From contig RIAY01000026.1 in NCBI GenBank assembly GCA_003833075.1, positions 1-32,524 on the forward strand: a stretch of DNA of 32,524 bases, given 5' to 3'. The translations under genes and the position numbers were made by a program. Each line of letters starts with the position of its first letter. The first letter of the stretch is position 1. Source of the stretch: Muribaculaceae bacterium Isolate-036 (Harlan). Its GTDB lineage: Bacteria > Bacteroidota > Bacteroidia > Bacteroidales > Muribaculaceae. Shown here in pieces: positions 1 to 7,977 of the stretch. Under the pieces are notes generated by a model that was given only the letters and a program-made list of their open reading frames with translations, had not been told where the DNA came from and searched no databases.

Positions 1-2090
1 CAGCCTCTGCTTCAGGGACATCCTCCAATCCACTGATTGAAGGCAGTAATCTTCCATTCGGCACTATGCCTCTTTCAAAACTGACCCCGGAGCAATATGA
101 AGAGGGGGTGCTTGAAGGAATCAGGCTGCAGAATCAGGAAATCGATGCAATTACAAAGCAGCGCAGCGTTCCTACATTTGAGAACACAATTGTTGCGCTC
201 GACAGAAGCGGTGAGATTCTCAACAGGTCCATCCTTGCTCTGTCTAATCTTGAAAATGCCTCAGGCGACACAGTTATAATGGCTGTAGTAGCCAGGGTAA
301 CACCCATTCTTTCAGAGCATTCCTCAAATATAATGCTTAATACTCAACTGTGGGAGAGAGTGAAACAGGTTTATGACAACAAAGACAAAGACATCAGTCT
401 TACACCTGAAGACAAACGGCTAATCGAAAAAACTTATCTGGGATTTATACTCTCCGGTGCAGACCTGAAGGGCTCTGACAGGGAGAAATTTCGCAGATTG
501 AATTCGGAACTTTCAGAACTGACAGTAAAGTATGGACAGAATGTCTCAAACGCAATGAAAGAGCCATCCCGAAGAATGTGGCTTAAAAAAAGCGATCTGA
601 CAGGTATCCCGCAATCGGTGGCGGAATCTTACAGAGAAGCTGCAAGAGACGCTCTTGAACAGGAAGGAAAAGAGGATGATGGAGATTCATATCTCGTCAC
701 AGTGTTCGCACCGTCATATCAGCCATTCATGAAATATTCGGACAGACGTGATCTTCGTGAAAAATTATACAGACTTTTCAACAGCCGAAATAACGGTGGT
801 GAATTCGATAATACGTTAATCCTGAGGGATATTGCTAACGTGCGTCTTGAGATAGCGCAAATAATGGGTAAGAAGAATTTCGCAGAATACCAGTTGCAGA
901 ATACAATGGCAAAGACTCCGGAGGATGTAATGGACTTTCTTGAGAATCTGCGAAAAGCCTATAGCGAACCGATGAAAGTCGAGCTTAAGGAAATAGAAGA
1001 ATACGCCAGGGCATCAGAAGGAAGTGACTTCAAGCTTGCTGCATGGGATTATTCTTACTGGGCAGACCGTCTGAAGAATGAACGTTATGCATTTAACGAT
1101 GAAGACATGAAGCCATATTTTGAGCTTAACAATACAATCAAAGGAGTATTCGGACTTGCGACAAGACTTTATGGATACAAATTCAAGGAAACTGAGAAGA
1201 TTGACAAATATCATCCGGATGTAAAGGTTTATGAGGTATATGAAAATGACGGCAAACTGCTCGGAATCCTATACGCTGATTTCTTTTATCGCGATGGCAA
1301 AAGTCCCGGTGCATGGATGACAGAATTCAGAGGTGAAACCAAAGATGACAACGGGAATAAGAACATCCCGCTGATTTCTATTGTATGCAATTTTTCAAAA
1401 CCCGTGGGCAACAATCCTGTTCTTCTTACACCATATGAAGTTGAGACGTTCCTTCACGAGTTCGGTCACGCATTGCATGGGTTGTCATCCGAAGCAAAAT
1501 ATGCTTCGTTGAGCGGCACAAATGTTGATCATGATTTTGTTGAACTATTCTCACAGTTCAACGAAAATTATCTTACAGAGAAAGAATATCTTGACGGCTT
1601 TGCTAAACACTATGAAACCGGCAAGAAAATGCCTCAGGATTTGATCGACAGGTTTGTTAAATCCGCTCAATTCGGAGCCGCATATGCTTGCATGCGTCAA
1701 CTTGGATTCGGATATCTCGATATGGCATATCACACTCTTGAGACGCCACTTAGGGCATCAGCCGACCTTGAAGAGTTCGAAAAGAACGCGCAAAACCCTG
1801 TCAGATGTTTTGAAGCTGTAGACGGTTGCATGACCTCTCCGTCATTCGGACACATTTTTTCTGGGGGATATGCAGCAGGATATTATGGATATAAATGGGC
1901 AGAATCACTTGATGCCGATGCATTCAAGGCATTCAAAGAAACCGGAATATTCAATTCGAAGACGGCAGCAAAATTCCGTAAAATGCTTCAGGCTGGAGAT
2001 ACCGTAGACCCTATGGAACTTTATGTTGAGTTCAGAGGTAAAAAACCGACTGTAGACGCACTTATGGAGCGGGACGGTATAATTAAATAG
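1..2090 (+). CDS. dcp: M3 family metallopeptidase (peptidyl-dipeptidase Dcp-like), 5' end outside window
   Basis: Zinc oligopeptidase of the M3 (thimet/Dcp) family, which trims dipeptides or cleaves short peptides, usually in the periplasm in Bacteroidales. The reading frame is open to the left edge of the window (first full codon at 3). Residues before the ATG at 66 (SNPLIEGSNLPFG) match the conserved start of mature Dcp proteins, so the ATG at 66 is internal and only the signal peptide region is missing. The zinc motif HEFGH lies near residue 464 counted from that ATG (about position 1455), inside FLHEFGHALHG, followed about 28 residues on by HDFVELFSQ, which supplies the third ligand. The C-terminal substrate-binding part (GGYAAGYYGYKWAE) is intact. 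Length fits the family. It converges on the methyltransferase gene, with a hairpin terminator between them. The family call is firm; peptide specificity is not visible. Confidence 0.93.
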   Translation, partial: ASASGTSSNPLIEGSNLPFGTMPLSKLTPEQYEEGVLEGIRLQNQEIDAITKQRSVPTFENTIVALDRSGEILNRSILALSNLENASGDTVIMAVVARVTPILSEHSSNIMLNTQLWERVKQVYDNKDKDISLTPEDKRLIEKTYLGFILSGADLKGSDREKFRRLNSELSELTVKYGQNVSNAMKEPSRRMWLKKSDLTGIPQSVAESYREAARDALEQEGKEDDGDSYLVTVFAPSYQPFMKYSDRRDLREKLYRLFNSRNNGGEFDNTLILRDIANVRLEIAQIMGKKNFAEYQLQNTMAKTPEDVMDFLENLRKAYSEPMKVELKEIEEYARASEGSDFKLAAWDYSYWADRLKNERYAFNDEDMKPYFELNNTIKGVFGLATRLYGYKFKETEKIDKYHPDVKVYEVYENDGKLLGILYADFFYRDGKSPGAWMTEFRGETKDDNGNKNIPLISIVCNFSKPVGNNPVLLTPYEVETFLHEFGHALHGLSSEAKYASLSGTNVDHDFVELFSQFNENYLTEKEYLDGFAKHYETGKKMPQDLIDRFVKSAQFGAAYACMRQLGFGYLDMAYHTLETPLRASADLEEFEKNAQNPVRCFEAVDGCMTSPSFGHIFSGGYAAGYYGYKWAESLDADAFKAFKETGIFNSKTAAKFRKMLQAGDTVDPMELYVEFRGKKPTVDALMERDGIIK

Positions 2091-2115
2091 GTATAATGAC
2101 CGAATCATGACTGAA

Positions 2116-2160
2116 GGCGGTGTGTCAAAATTGATAAAATTTGACACACCGCCTTGATTT
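2116..2160 (+). terminator. Intrinsic terminator after the M3 peptidase gene
   Basis: Perfect 14-bp stem (2116-2129 with 2140-2153) and a 10-nt AT-rich loop, followed on the plus strand by TTGATTTT. It lies between two convergent genes. The T-rich tail is on the plus-strand side, so it mainly serves the peptidase gene but may stop the opposing transcript too. Confidence 0.8.
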
Positions 2161-2182
2161 TAGCCGGATGGCGAGGATGCTG

Positions 2183-3445
2183 TCAGAGTGGTCCGGATGG
2201 TCGTTGGCTGAATGACACATCCTCTTTGACTTTTGATGCAAGGCAAATCAAAGGTCGGTTATCGATTGCAGCCCGGAATGCATAAAGAAATTTATCATCT
2301 CCCTCCTTAACTCCGATTTTTTTTCGTAACACACACACATCCACAGGATAGTTTCTCGTTACCACATTGTATTTCTGACCTTTGATTGCCTTCAATTCTC
2401 TTTTATCCGGAATTGAATCAATTTTCAGCACCCTTCCGGGAAAATCATCATATAAGCATTCTGACACATAAAGAGACGTGTTATGTGAAACATGTTTTAT
2501 ACCCGGAAATCTCATACACAACGCCCCTGGAATCTTTAGTTTCATGACTCCGGCATTAGGCTCATAAAGATAACATCCTGCAGAGAAGTCGGATAGCTTT
2601 GCGATACCAGTGCCTGTCATTTTCAATTCGTTGTATGAGAAAGAGATGTCAGAAGCTATGCCGGCATCATCAAGGTCAACAATGCGGACTCCGCCAAACT
2701 TTTCATTCCGAGAGATCTCGACCAGAACCTCCTTGCATTCTCCCTTGGCACACACTATGTGAATGAATGAGGTGCATTCGATCTCTTTAAGAATTTGCGT
2801 GATATCAAGAAGAGGAGAGGATTTTATCAATATTCTGTCAGCTTTTTCACGCATCAACGACAATAATTCAATCACATCAGGAGTACAATCCGAAAAAGAA
2901 TATGTTCGTCGGCTGCTTGCATCCCTTCTTGCCGGATCAATAAATATCATATCAAATTTCCCTGCCGACCTGATAAAGTCGATACTGTCGCGACAATATG
3001 GATGAATACCTTGGATATCAAGAACCTCCGCATTATGATGCAACGCATCAATCTTATTGGGGTCGATGTCACATGCTGTCACATCGTTTCCCCTCATCGC
3101 CATTGACATTGCATCAATCCCGAGCCCGGCAGTCATGTCAAGAATTTTTTTGCCGGAACCAGCCAAAGCTGCGTGATACTCGGCTACACGTTCATCGGAA
3201 GCCTGCTCAGATGAAATAAGATCCGGAAAAAGAAATTTTCTAAAGCATACGAACGACGGCAACTTGGAATAAGTCTTACGACGCGCCACAATCTGGTCTA
3301 CGGCAAAATCGAGAGAATAGGGGAGAGTCTTGCCATGGTATCTCAATAACAACTTATTGATATCCTCTCGGGCATTCTCTTCAATGAAGCCGTATATCAT
3401 TTCAATATCTGAATTATCAGTAACTAAAGACATGACGCGTTTCAA
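2183..3445 (-). CDS. Class I SAM-dependent methyltransferase with THUMP-like C-terminal domain
   Basis: Predicted cytoplasmic SAM-dependent methyltransferase, 420 aa, of the Bacteroidetes family that carries a C-terminal THUMP-like domain. Motif I (ILDMTAGLGIDA) is at residues 101-112, the acidic ribose-binding residue follows in VTACDIDPNK, and the catalytic-type motif IV is FIDPARRD at about 169-175. An N-terminal helical region of about 95 residues precedes the Rossmann core. The C-terminal 120 or so residues (AGVMKLKIPGALC, KIDSIPDKRELKAIKGQKYNVVTRNYP) resemble the THUMP-like module found in these proteins. DPARRD is seen in RNA methyltransferases related to Trm5 and RsmD, so RNA is the likely substrate, but the exact target is unknown. 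The start at 3445 is preceded by a candidate phylum-type promoter. It diverges from the amidase gene. Confidence 0.88.
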   Translation of the reverse strand: MKRVMSLVTDNSDIEMIYGFIEENAREDINKLLLRYHGKTLPYSLDFAVDQIVARRKTYSKLPSFVCFRKFLFPDLISSEQASDERVAEYHAALAGSGKKILDMTAGLGIDAMSMAMRGNDVTACDIDPNKIDALHHNAEVLDIQGIHPYCRDSIDFIRSAGKFDMIFIDPARRDASSRRTYSFSDCTPDVIELLSLMREKADRILIKSSPLLDITQILKEIECTSFIHIVCAKGECKEVLVEISRNEKFGGVRIVDLDDAGIASDISFSYNELKMTGTGIAKLSDFSAGCYLYEPNAGVMKLKIPGALCMRFPGIKHVSHNTSLYVSECLYDDFPGRVLKIDSIPDKRELKAIKGQKYNVVTRNYPVDVCVLRKKIGVKEGDDKFLYAFRAAIDNRPLICLASKVKEDVSFSQRPSGPL

Positions 3446-3531
3446 CCTTATTCAAGTTATTTATTCAAGGAGTCGATTAATTGCGAACCCACATCAACCA
3501 ATCGGCTTACAAGCAAAACTCCATTCAAATG

Positions 3532-3562
3532 CAAAGTTAGTATATTTTATTTATTTTACAGG
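3532..3562 (-). promoter_or_regulatory. Candidate promoter for the methyltransferase gene
   Basis: On the minus strand, TAACTTTG (3539 to 3532) fits the Bacteroidetes -7 box TAnnTTTG. The -33 position 19 bp upstream is weak (CCTG, 2 of 4 matches to TTTG). A start near 3524 would give a leader of about 80 nt. Confidence 0.4.
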
Positions 3563-3611
3563 CATCAGAATAATCTACAGTCGGTTTTTGCGTTAACAAA
3601 ATTTAAATATT

Positions 3612-3642
3612 TTTTCAGGATGCGAAAAAAGAGGTATCTTTG
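3612..3642 (+). promoter_or_regulatory. Promoter of the amidase-mlaD operon
   Basis: TATCTTTG at 3635-3642 is a full match to the Bacteroidetes -7 box TAnnTTTG. A T-run at 3611-3615, 19 bp upstream, gives 3 of 4 matches to the -33 TTTG. The predicted start near 3649 leaves a leader of only about 12 nt before the ATG at 3661. Confidence 0.6.
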
Positions 3643-3660
3643 CAGATAAAATTTTAAGAC

Positions 3661-5199
3661 ATGAATCTTAGACAACATATAAATATCGGTTCTTTAATCT
3701 TAATTTTCTCCTTATTAAGTGTTTATCCTCAACATAAAGTGTATTCAAACGATGCGCCCAAAAAGAAGGATGTATTCACAGTAGTCATTGATGCGGGTCA
3801 TGGCGGACATGATTCCGGAGCAATCGGCAACAATGTTAAGGAAAAAGACATAAATCTTGGAGTCGCAAAGAAACTGGCTTCGAAGATAAAAAAACAGCTC
3901 AAAGATGTCAAAGTGGTCATGACGCGAGACAATGACACATTTGTCACGCTGCAGAACAGAGCGAAAATCGCTAATGAAAACAAAGGCAACCTTTTTATAT
4001 CGATTCATACAAATTCGTTAGACAAAAGCAACCCTAACAGAAAAAAAGTATCCGGAGCATCCGTATATGCTCTTGGACTTCATAAAGACCAAAGCAACCT
4101 TCAGGTCGCACGCCGCGAAAACTCTGTGATTGAGCTGGAAAAGAACTTCGAGCAAAAATACAGTGGTTTTGATCCTTCAAAAGATGAGTCCTATATTATA
4201 TTTGAGATGGCGCAGAAAAAGAATCTGGGACAGAGTCTGAAATTCGCGGATCTTGCTCAAAAGAGTCTTGTAAAAGAGGCAAAAAGGGCTGACAGGGGGG
4301 TGAAGCAAGCTGGATTCTGGGTTTTATGGGCGACATCTATGCCGGCTGTGCTTGTTGAACTTGACTTCATCTGCAATCCGAATTCCGCAGTATACATGGG
4401 TTCTGAAAAAGGGCAGAGTCAACTTGCCGATGCTCTCTGCAAGGCGATAGAAAAATATGTAGGAAATAAGAACTTATCAATGGCTCTTATTGCTGAAAAT
4501 AAGGCTGATAATAAATCGGTAACAGACTCTGCGCAGGAGATGCCGGTTTTGACATCGTCAAAAACTTCTGAGAAAAAAATTGAACCCGTAAGAAGCACGC
4601 ATCGCCCCGCATCAGCTCTGACCAAAAGACGCAGACGGTCTGAATCTGCAAAAAAAGCCTCCGCCATAAGAAATGTCGAAACCGCGGCAATCCCTTTGCA
4701 CCGTGAGAATGAGCGTCTCGCCATCATTGAAAAACAGGAACCCGAACCAGTCTATGCTGCAGAAGAGACTACTGTGGAAATGATTAAAAAGGGGAAGAGT
4801 CAGGCAAAGAAAAAGAAATCTCAAAAGAAACAGCAGAAAAACGGCAGCAGAACCTACAACAACAAAAAAGTTGTTGTAAATTCTGACGGGTCAACTGAAT
4901 TGACCGATAAAAATGTGTCTTCCGGCATAAAGCCAAAAACTCATAAATCGATTTCGGGATACCACTCAAAAGTAGAGAAACTTAAAACAGTTTACAAAAT
5001 TCAAATCCTTGCAAGTGCCGATATTCTGAAACAAAACAATCCCCGTTTTTGCGGTCTGGCTCCGATAAAATCGTTCAAAGAAAACAATCTATATAAATAC
5101 ACATACGGAGAAAGCGAGAACAAGCGAGATATGGAAATGCTCCTTAAAAAAGTTAAAGAAAAAATACCGGATGCATTTATTATCAAAAGCATCAGATAG
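3661..5199 (+). CDS. N-acetylmuramoyl-L-alanine amidase (Amidase_3) with C-terminal SPOR-like domain
   Basis: Secreted zinc amidase that cuts the bond between muramic acid and the stem peptide of peptidoglycan. Residues 1-30 form a signal peptide (hydrophobic IGSLILIFSLLSV, likely cut after VYSND). The catalytic domain spans about 39-273: H47 in DAGHGGHD, E61 in KEKDINLG, H116 in FISIHTNS and E233 in AVLVELDFICN are the expected zinc ligands and catalytic glutamate. Residues 274-430 are a low-complexity, Lys/Ser/Glu-rich linker with many basic stretches. The last 80 or so residues (VYKIQILASADI, KYTYGESENKRDMEMLL) look like a SPOR-type fold, which would bind denuded glycan strands at the septum. 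Amidase_3 proteins with SPOR tails typically act in cell separation. The MCE gene follows 79 bp downstream, probably as one operon. At 512 aa it is longer than minimal amidases because of the linker. Confidence 0.92.
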   Translation: MNLRQHINIGSLILIFSLLSVYPQHKVYSNDAPKKKDVFTVVIDAGHGGHDSGAIGNNVKEKDINLGVAKKLASKIKKQLKDVKVVMTRDNDTFVTLQNRAKIANENKGNLFISIHTNSLDKSNPNRKKVSGASVYALGLHKDQSNLQVARRENSVIELEKNFEQKYSGFDPSKDESYIIFEMAQKKNLGQSLKFADLAQKSLVKEAKRADRGVKQAGFWVLWATSMPAVLVELDFICNPNSAVYMGSEKGQSQLADALCKAIEKYVGNKNLSMALIAENKADNKSVTDSAQEMPVLTSSKTSEKKIEPVRSTHRPASALTKRRRRSESAKKASAIRNVETAAIPLHRENERLAIIEKQEPEPVYAAEETTVEMIKKGKSQAKKKKSQKKQQKNGSRTYNNKKVVVNSDGSTELTDKNVSSGIKPKTHKSISGYHSKVEKLKTVYKIQILASADILKQNNPRFCGLAPIKSFKENNLYKYTYGESENKRDMEMLLKKVKEKIPDAFIIKSIR

Positions 5200-5278
5200 A
5201 GCACGTGTGTTATATTTATGTGTATCATCACACTGATAGGATTGCATACATTTTGATTAAACATGAAATATAGAGGTT

Positions 5279-6181
5279 ATGAAAAAAATATTTAACAAAG
5301 AGTTTATAATTGGCATTTGCGTGATTACTGCAATTGTTATATTGATTTTCGGGATTGACTATCTGAAGGGAATAAATCTTTTTAGTCCGGCAAACTTTTA
5401 TTACGCCTCCTATGACAATGTCGCAGGTCTGGAGATCTCTTCACCTGTAACGGTAGACGGCTATAAAGTCGGTCAAGTCAGAGAAATCCAGTTTGATTAT
5501 GAAAATCCAGGGAAAATTAAGGTGTTGTTGGCTTTGAACAAAAACCTCAGAATACCAGTGGATTCAAAAGCTACAATGGGTTCAACATTAATGAGTGGCA
5601 ATTTCATTTCTATTAAACTTGGCAAAAGTGCTGAAAAGATCCCGGTCGGAGGTGATATTGAATCATATGCCACACCTGATCTGATGGCATCGCTCAGCGA
5701 TGATGTCATGCCCGCTGTCAATCAGATTCTCCCTCGCGTTGACTCGTTGTTATATAACTTAAACCGACTTGCAGGAGACCCGGCTCTGATAGCCTCGATA
5801 GAACGCCTTGACGGCATAACAGGTAATGTCCTTACAGCCACAAGCGGACTTAATTCTACAATCAACAGGGATCTTCCGATTGTGATGACAAACGTAAAAT
5901 CTATCAGTCATGGACTTGATACTGTCACAGCCAACCTCGGCATATTATCGTCTCAGCTCAAGTCTTTACCTCTAAACAACACTGTAGAGAATGTAAACGC
6001 CCTTACAGAAAATCTGACAAAGTTCACTAACCAGCTTAACGACAAAAACTCTACATTAGGATTGCTGATGAACGATCCTGAATTATATGACAAACTCAAT
6101 AGAGTTGCGGCAGATGTGGATTCATTAATAGTCGATATCAAAAAGAACCCCAAGCGTTACATTAGCATAAAGTTATTATAA
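5279..6181 (+). CDS. MlaD/MCE-domain lipid-transport protein
   Basis: Inner-membrane-anchored MCE protein, the substrate-binding ring component of an ABC-type phospholipid transport system between inner and outer membranes. A single N-terminal transmembrane helix covers about residues 8-27 (FIIGICVITAIVILIFGI). The MCE domain follows at 38-117: ASYDNVAGLEISSPVTVDGYKVGQV and the conserved strand GSTLMSGNFISIKLG. The C-terminal 150 residues form a long helical, heptad-like segment (repeated SLNxxL/LTENLTKF patterns) ending in KKNPKRYISIKLL, common in Bacteroidetes MlaD proteins. There are no mlaE or mlaF genes beside it; in this phylum the permease and ATPase genes often sit elsewhere. It lies 79 bp after the amidase gene with no terminator between, so co-transcription is likely. 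A long perfect hairpin follows. Confidence 0.9.
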   Translation: MKKIFNKEFIIGICVITAIVILIFGIDYLKGINLFSPANFYYASYDNVAGLEISSPVTVDGYKVGQVREIQFDYENPGKIKVLLALNKNLRIPVDSKATMGSTLMSGNFISIKLGKSAEKIPVGGDIESYATPDLMASLSDDVMPAVNQILPRVDSLLYNLNRLAGDPALIASIERLDGITGNVLTATSGLNSTINRDLPIVMTNVKSISHGLDTVTANLGILSSQLKSLPLNNTVENVNALTENLTKFTNQLNDKNSTLGLLMNDPELYDKLNRVAADVDSLIVDIKKNPKRYISIKLL

Positions 6182-6215
6182 CTTATTTTTTAAGTAAATA
6201 TACAAACTCCAATAA

Positions 6216-6270
6216 TAGAGGTGCTGTATTCTTATTTGGAATCATTCCAAATAAGAATACAGCACCTCTA
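6216..6270 (+). terminator. Long perfect hairpin after mlaD
   Basis: A 27-bp perfect inverted repeat (6216-6242 with 6244-6270) around a single C, so the RNA would form a very long hairpin. It lies 35 bp after the mlaD stop. It lacks a clear T-run on either side (AATATCTAAG follows), so it is less typical as an intrinsic terminator and may mainly protect the 3' end. The hairpin after dnaA has the same layout. Confidence 0.6.
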
Positions 6271-6522
6271 AATATCTAAGTTGCGTTTATTAAATAATTT
6301 CAAGATATTTAAAAGGTAGTTCAGGGATTTTGAATTATTCAATTAAACTCTTATAATTCAGCTACATAATACTCATAAGGTCAATATGCGTCAGAATGAA
6401 TCCACGGTCTTTGCAACAATTTGATTCTCAAAGCAGTATAACCATAATAAAAATTGCAAACATTTAACCATTTTTTTTTATGGAATTTTTGTTATTATTT
6501 TGTAGTCCAATCTGAGAAAACA
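6271..6522 (+). other. AT-rich dnaA upstream region, no gene
   Basis: Non-coding, AT-rich stretch ending in the dnaA leader. Just before the start, GTTATTATTTTG (6491-6502) is an imperfect fit to the TAnnTTTG -7 box. I looked for 9-mer DnaA boxes (TTATCCACA-like) on both strands and saw no cluster, so this does not look like a replication origin. Confidence 0.5.
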
Positions 6523-7914
6523 ATGGAGATGGACTTTCAAAACAAGTGGAATAAATGCCTTGAACTGATAAAAGACAATATCGGTTCCGATCGCTTCAAC
6601 ACGTGGTTCGCATGTGCGAAGCCTATCGCATTTGCAGAGAACCGTCTCACGTTGCGGTTGCCTTCGTATTTCTACTATGAAAAATATGAAGATGACTTCT
6701 ATGAAATACTGTCCAAAGCGTTGAAACGCGTTTTTGGTCAGCAGATCAGACTCGAATATGAGGTAGATGTTGTTTCAAACGACAATAGCGCTAAAGTCAA
6801 GCTTGAGAGTCCTCAGCAGTCTCACGTTCTAAAAAATAAGCTTGTAAATTCCTACCATAACACTCCAATAGAAAAACGCGAGCCGAATTTTGACCATCAG
6901 CTCAATTTTTCTTTGAACTTTGAGAATTACTGTGTAGGCGAAAGCAATAGGTTGCCAGTAACTATTGCCGAGTATATTGCAGATAATCCCGGAAAACCGG
7001 AGTTTAATCCATTCTTTCTCTATGGTAATGTCGGAGTCGGGAAGACACACCTTATTCAAGCTATCGGCATCCGCATAAAAGAGCGGAATCCGAATGCAAA
7101 GGTTTTGTTTGTGCCAATGAAACACTTCCAGACTCTCTATGCACAAGCGACAATAAACAAGGATGTACCCGGATTCATAAACTGGTTTCAGATGATGGAT
7201 GTCATCCTGTTTGATGACCTTCAGGAATTATCCAACAAGACAGGTACAGCAGAAGCTCTTTTCCCAATATTCAATCACCTTCAGCGCAATCGCAAGAATA
7301 TTATTTTCACATGCGACCGTCCGCCAATGGAGCTTGATGGAATTGCAGACAGGCTTATCGACCGCTTCAAATGGGGAGTAGTGGAACCATTGCCGAATCC
7401 GGACTATCAGCTTCGAAAGAAAATACTTGAGTTCAAATCTAAAAAGAACGGTCTTGGTTTGCCGGAAGACGTAATAGATGCAATTGCTACTGAAATAGAT
7501 GGGTCTGTCCGTGAACTTGAGACAATCGTCAACGGTCTCCTCACTCGTTCTATTGTCAAAAATGCTCCGCTTTCCGTTGAACTGGCAAGAGAGGTAATGA
7601 GTCATGTTGTCAAGAGAACGGAACGTAAGCCTATAAACTTCGACATGATTGTGGAGTCAACAGCTGAGTATTTTAATCTCAATCCTGATGCTATATTCTC
7701 CCAAAGCCGACTGAGAGACATAGCAGATGCCAGACAGATGATCATGTTTCTCTCTCACAAACACACACAACTGTCTTCTCCTGCAATCGGAGCTAAGCTT
7801 AACAGGAAACATGCCACAGTGCTTCATGGCATATCGTCGATAAAAGACAGGTTGCAATTCTCAAAAGAATTGCATGATGCTCTTGAGGCAATAGAAAGCG
7901 AGTTATTCAAATAA
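6523..7914 (+). CDS. dnaA: Chromosomal replication initiator protein DnaA
   Basis: AAA+ initiator that binds DnaA boxes and melts the origin. I place the start at the ATG at 6523 (463 aa) because domain I begins there (FQNKWNKCLELIKDNIGSDRFNTWF); the frame is open further upstream from a TTG but runs through the promoter-like sequence. Domain I covers about 1-85. A short linker follows to about 125, then the AAA+ core: Walker A GNVGVGKT at 168-175, Walker B VILFDDLQ with D231-D232, and the arginine-bearing DRLIDRFKWG. Domain IV at the C-terminus carries the box-recognition helix-turn-helix; its signature reads NRKHATVLHG where most bacteria have GGRDHTTVLHA. The gene stands alone: dnaN and an origin are not visible nearby. 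Bidirectional hairpin terminator downstream. Confidence 0.95.
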   Translation: MEMDFQNKWNKCLELIKDNIGSDRFNTWFACAKPIAFAENRLTLRLPSYFYYEKYEDDFYEILSKALKRVFGQQIRLEYEVDVVSNDNSAKVKLESPQQSHVLKNKLVNSYHNTPIEKREPNFDHQLNFSLNFENYCVGESNRLPVTIAEYIADNPGKPEFNPFFLYGNVGVGKTHLIQAIGIRIKERNPNAKVLFVPMKHFQTLYAQATINKDVPGFINWFQMMDVILFDDLQELSNKTGTAEALFPIFNHLQRNRKNIIFTCDRPPMELDGIADRLIDRFKWGVVEPLPNPDYQLRKKILEFKSKKNGLGLPEDVIDAIATEIDGSVRELETIVNGLLTRSIVKNAPLSVELAREVMSHVVKRTERKPINFDMIVESTAEYFNLNPDAIFSQSRLRDIADARQMIMFLSHKHTQLSSPAIGAKLNRKHATVLHGISSIKDRLQFSKELHDALEAIESELFK

Positions 7915-7916
7915 TC

Positions 7917-7967
7917 AGAATAAAATGAAACAGGGACTCCTCAGGAGTCCCTGTTTCATTTTATTCT
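7917..7967. terminator. Bidirectional terminator between dnaA and the TPR gene
   Basis: Perfect 25-bp inverted repeat (7917-7941 with 7943-7967) around a single C. The core CAGGGACTCCT is GC-rich and the outer arm is A/T-rich, so each strand ends its hairpin in a T-rich tail (TTTCATTTTATTCT). It starts 3 bp after the dnaA stop and lies 10 bp from the convergent gene, serving both. Confidence 0.85.
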
Positions 7968-7977
7968 ATTCAGGAGG

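Noticed and set aside
3661..6181. Amidase next to an MCE protein as a novel pair
   Set aside because: To my knowledge this neighbourhood is common in Bacteroidales, so it is not reported as unusual.
6281..6520. Possible origin of replication upstream of dnaA
   Set aside because: AT-rich, but no cluster of TTATCCACA-like boxes on either strand and no dnaN neighbour.
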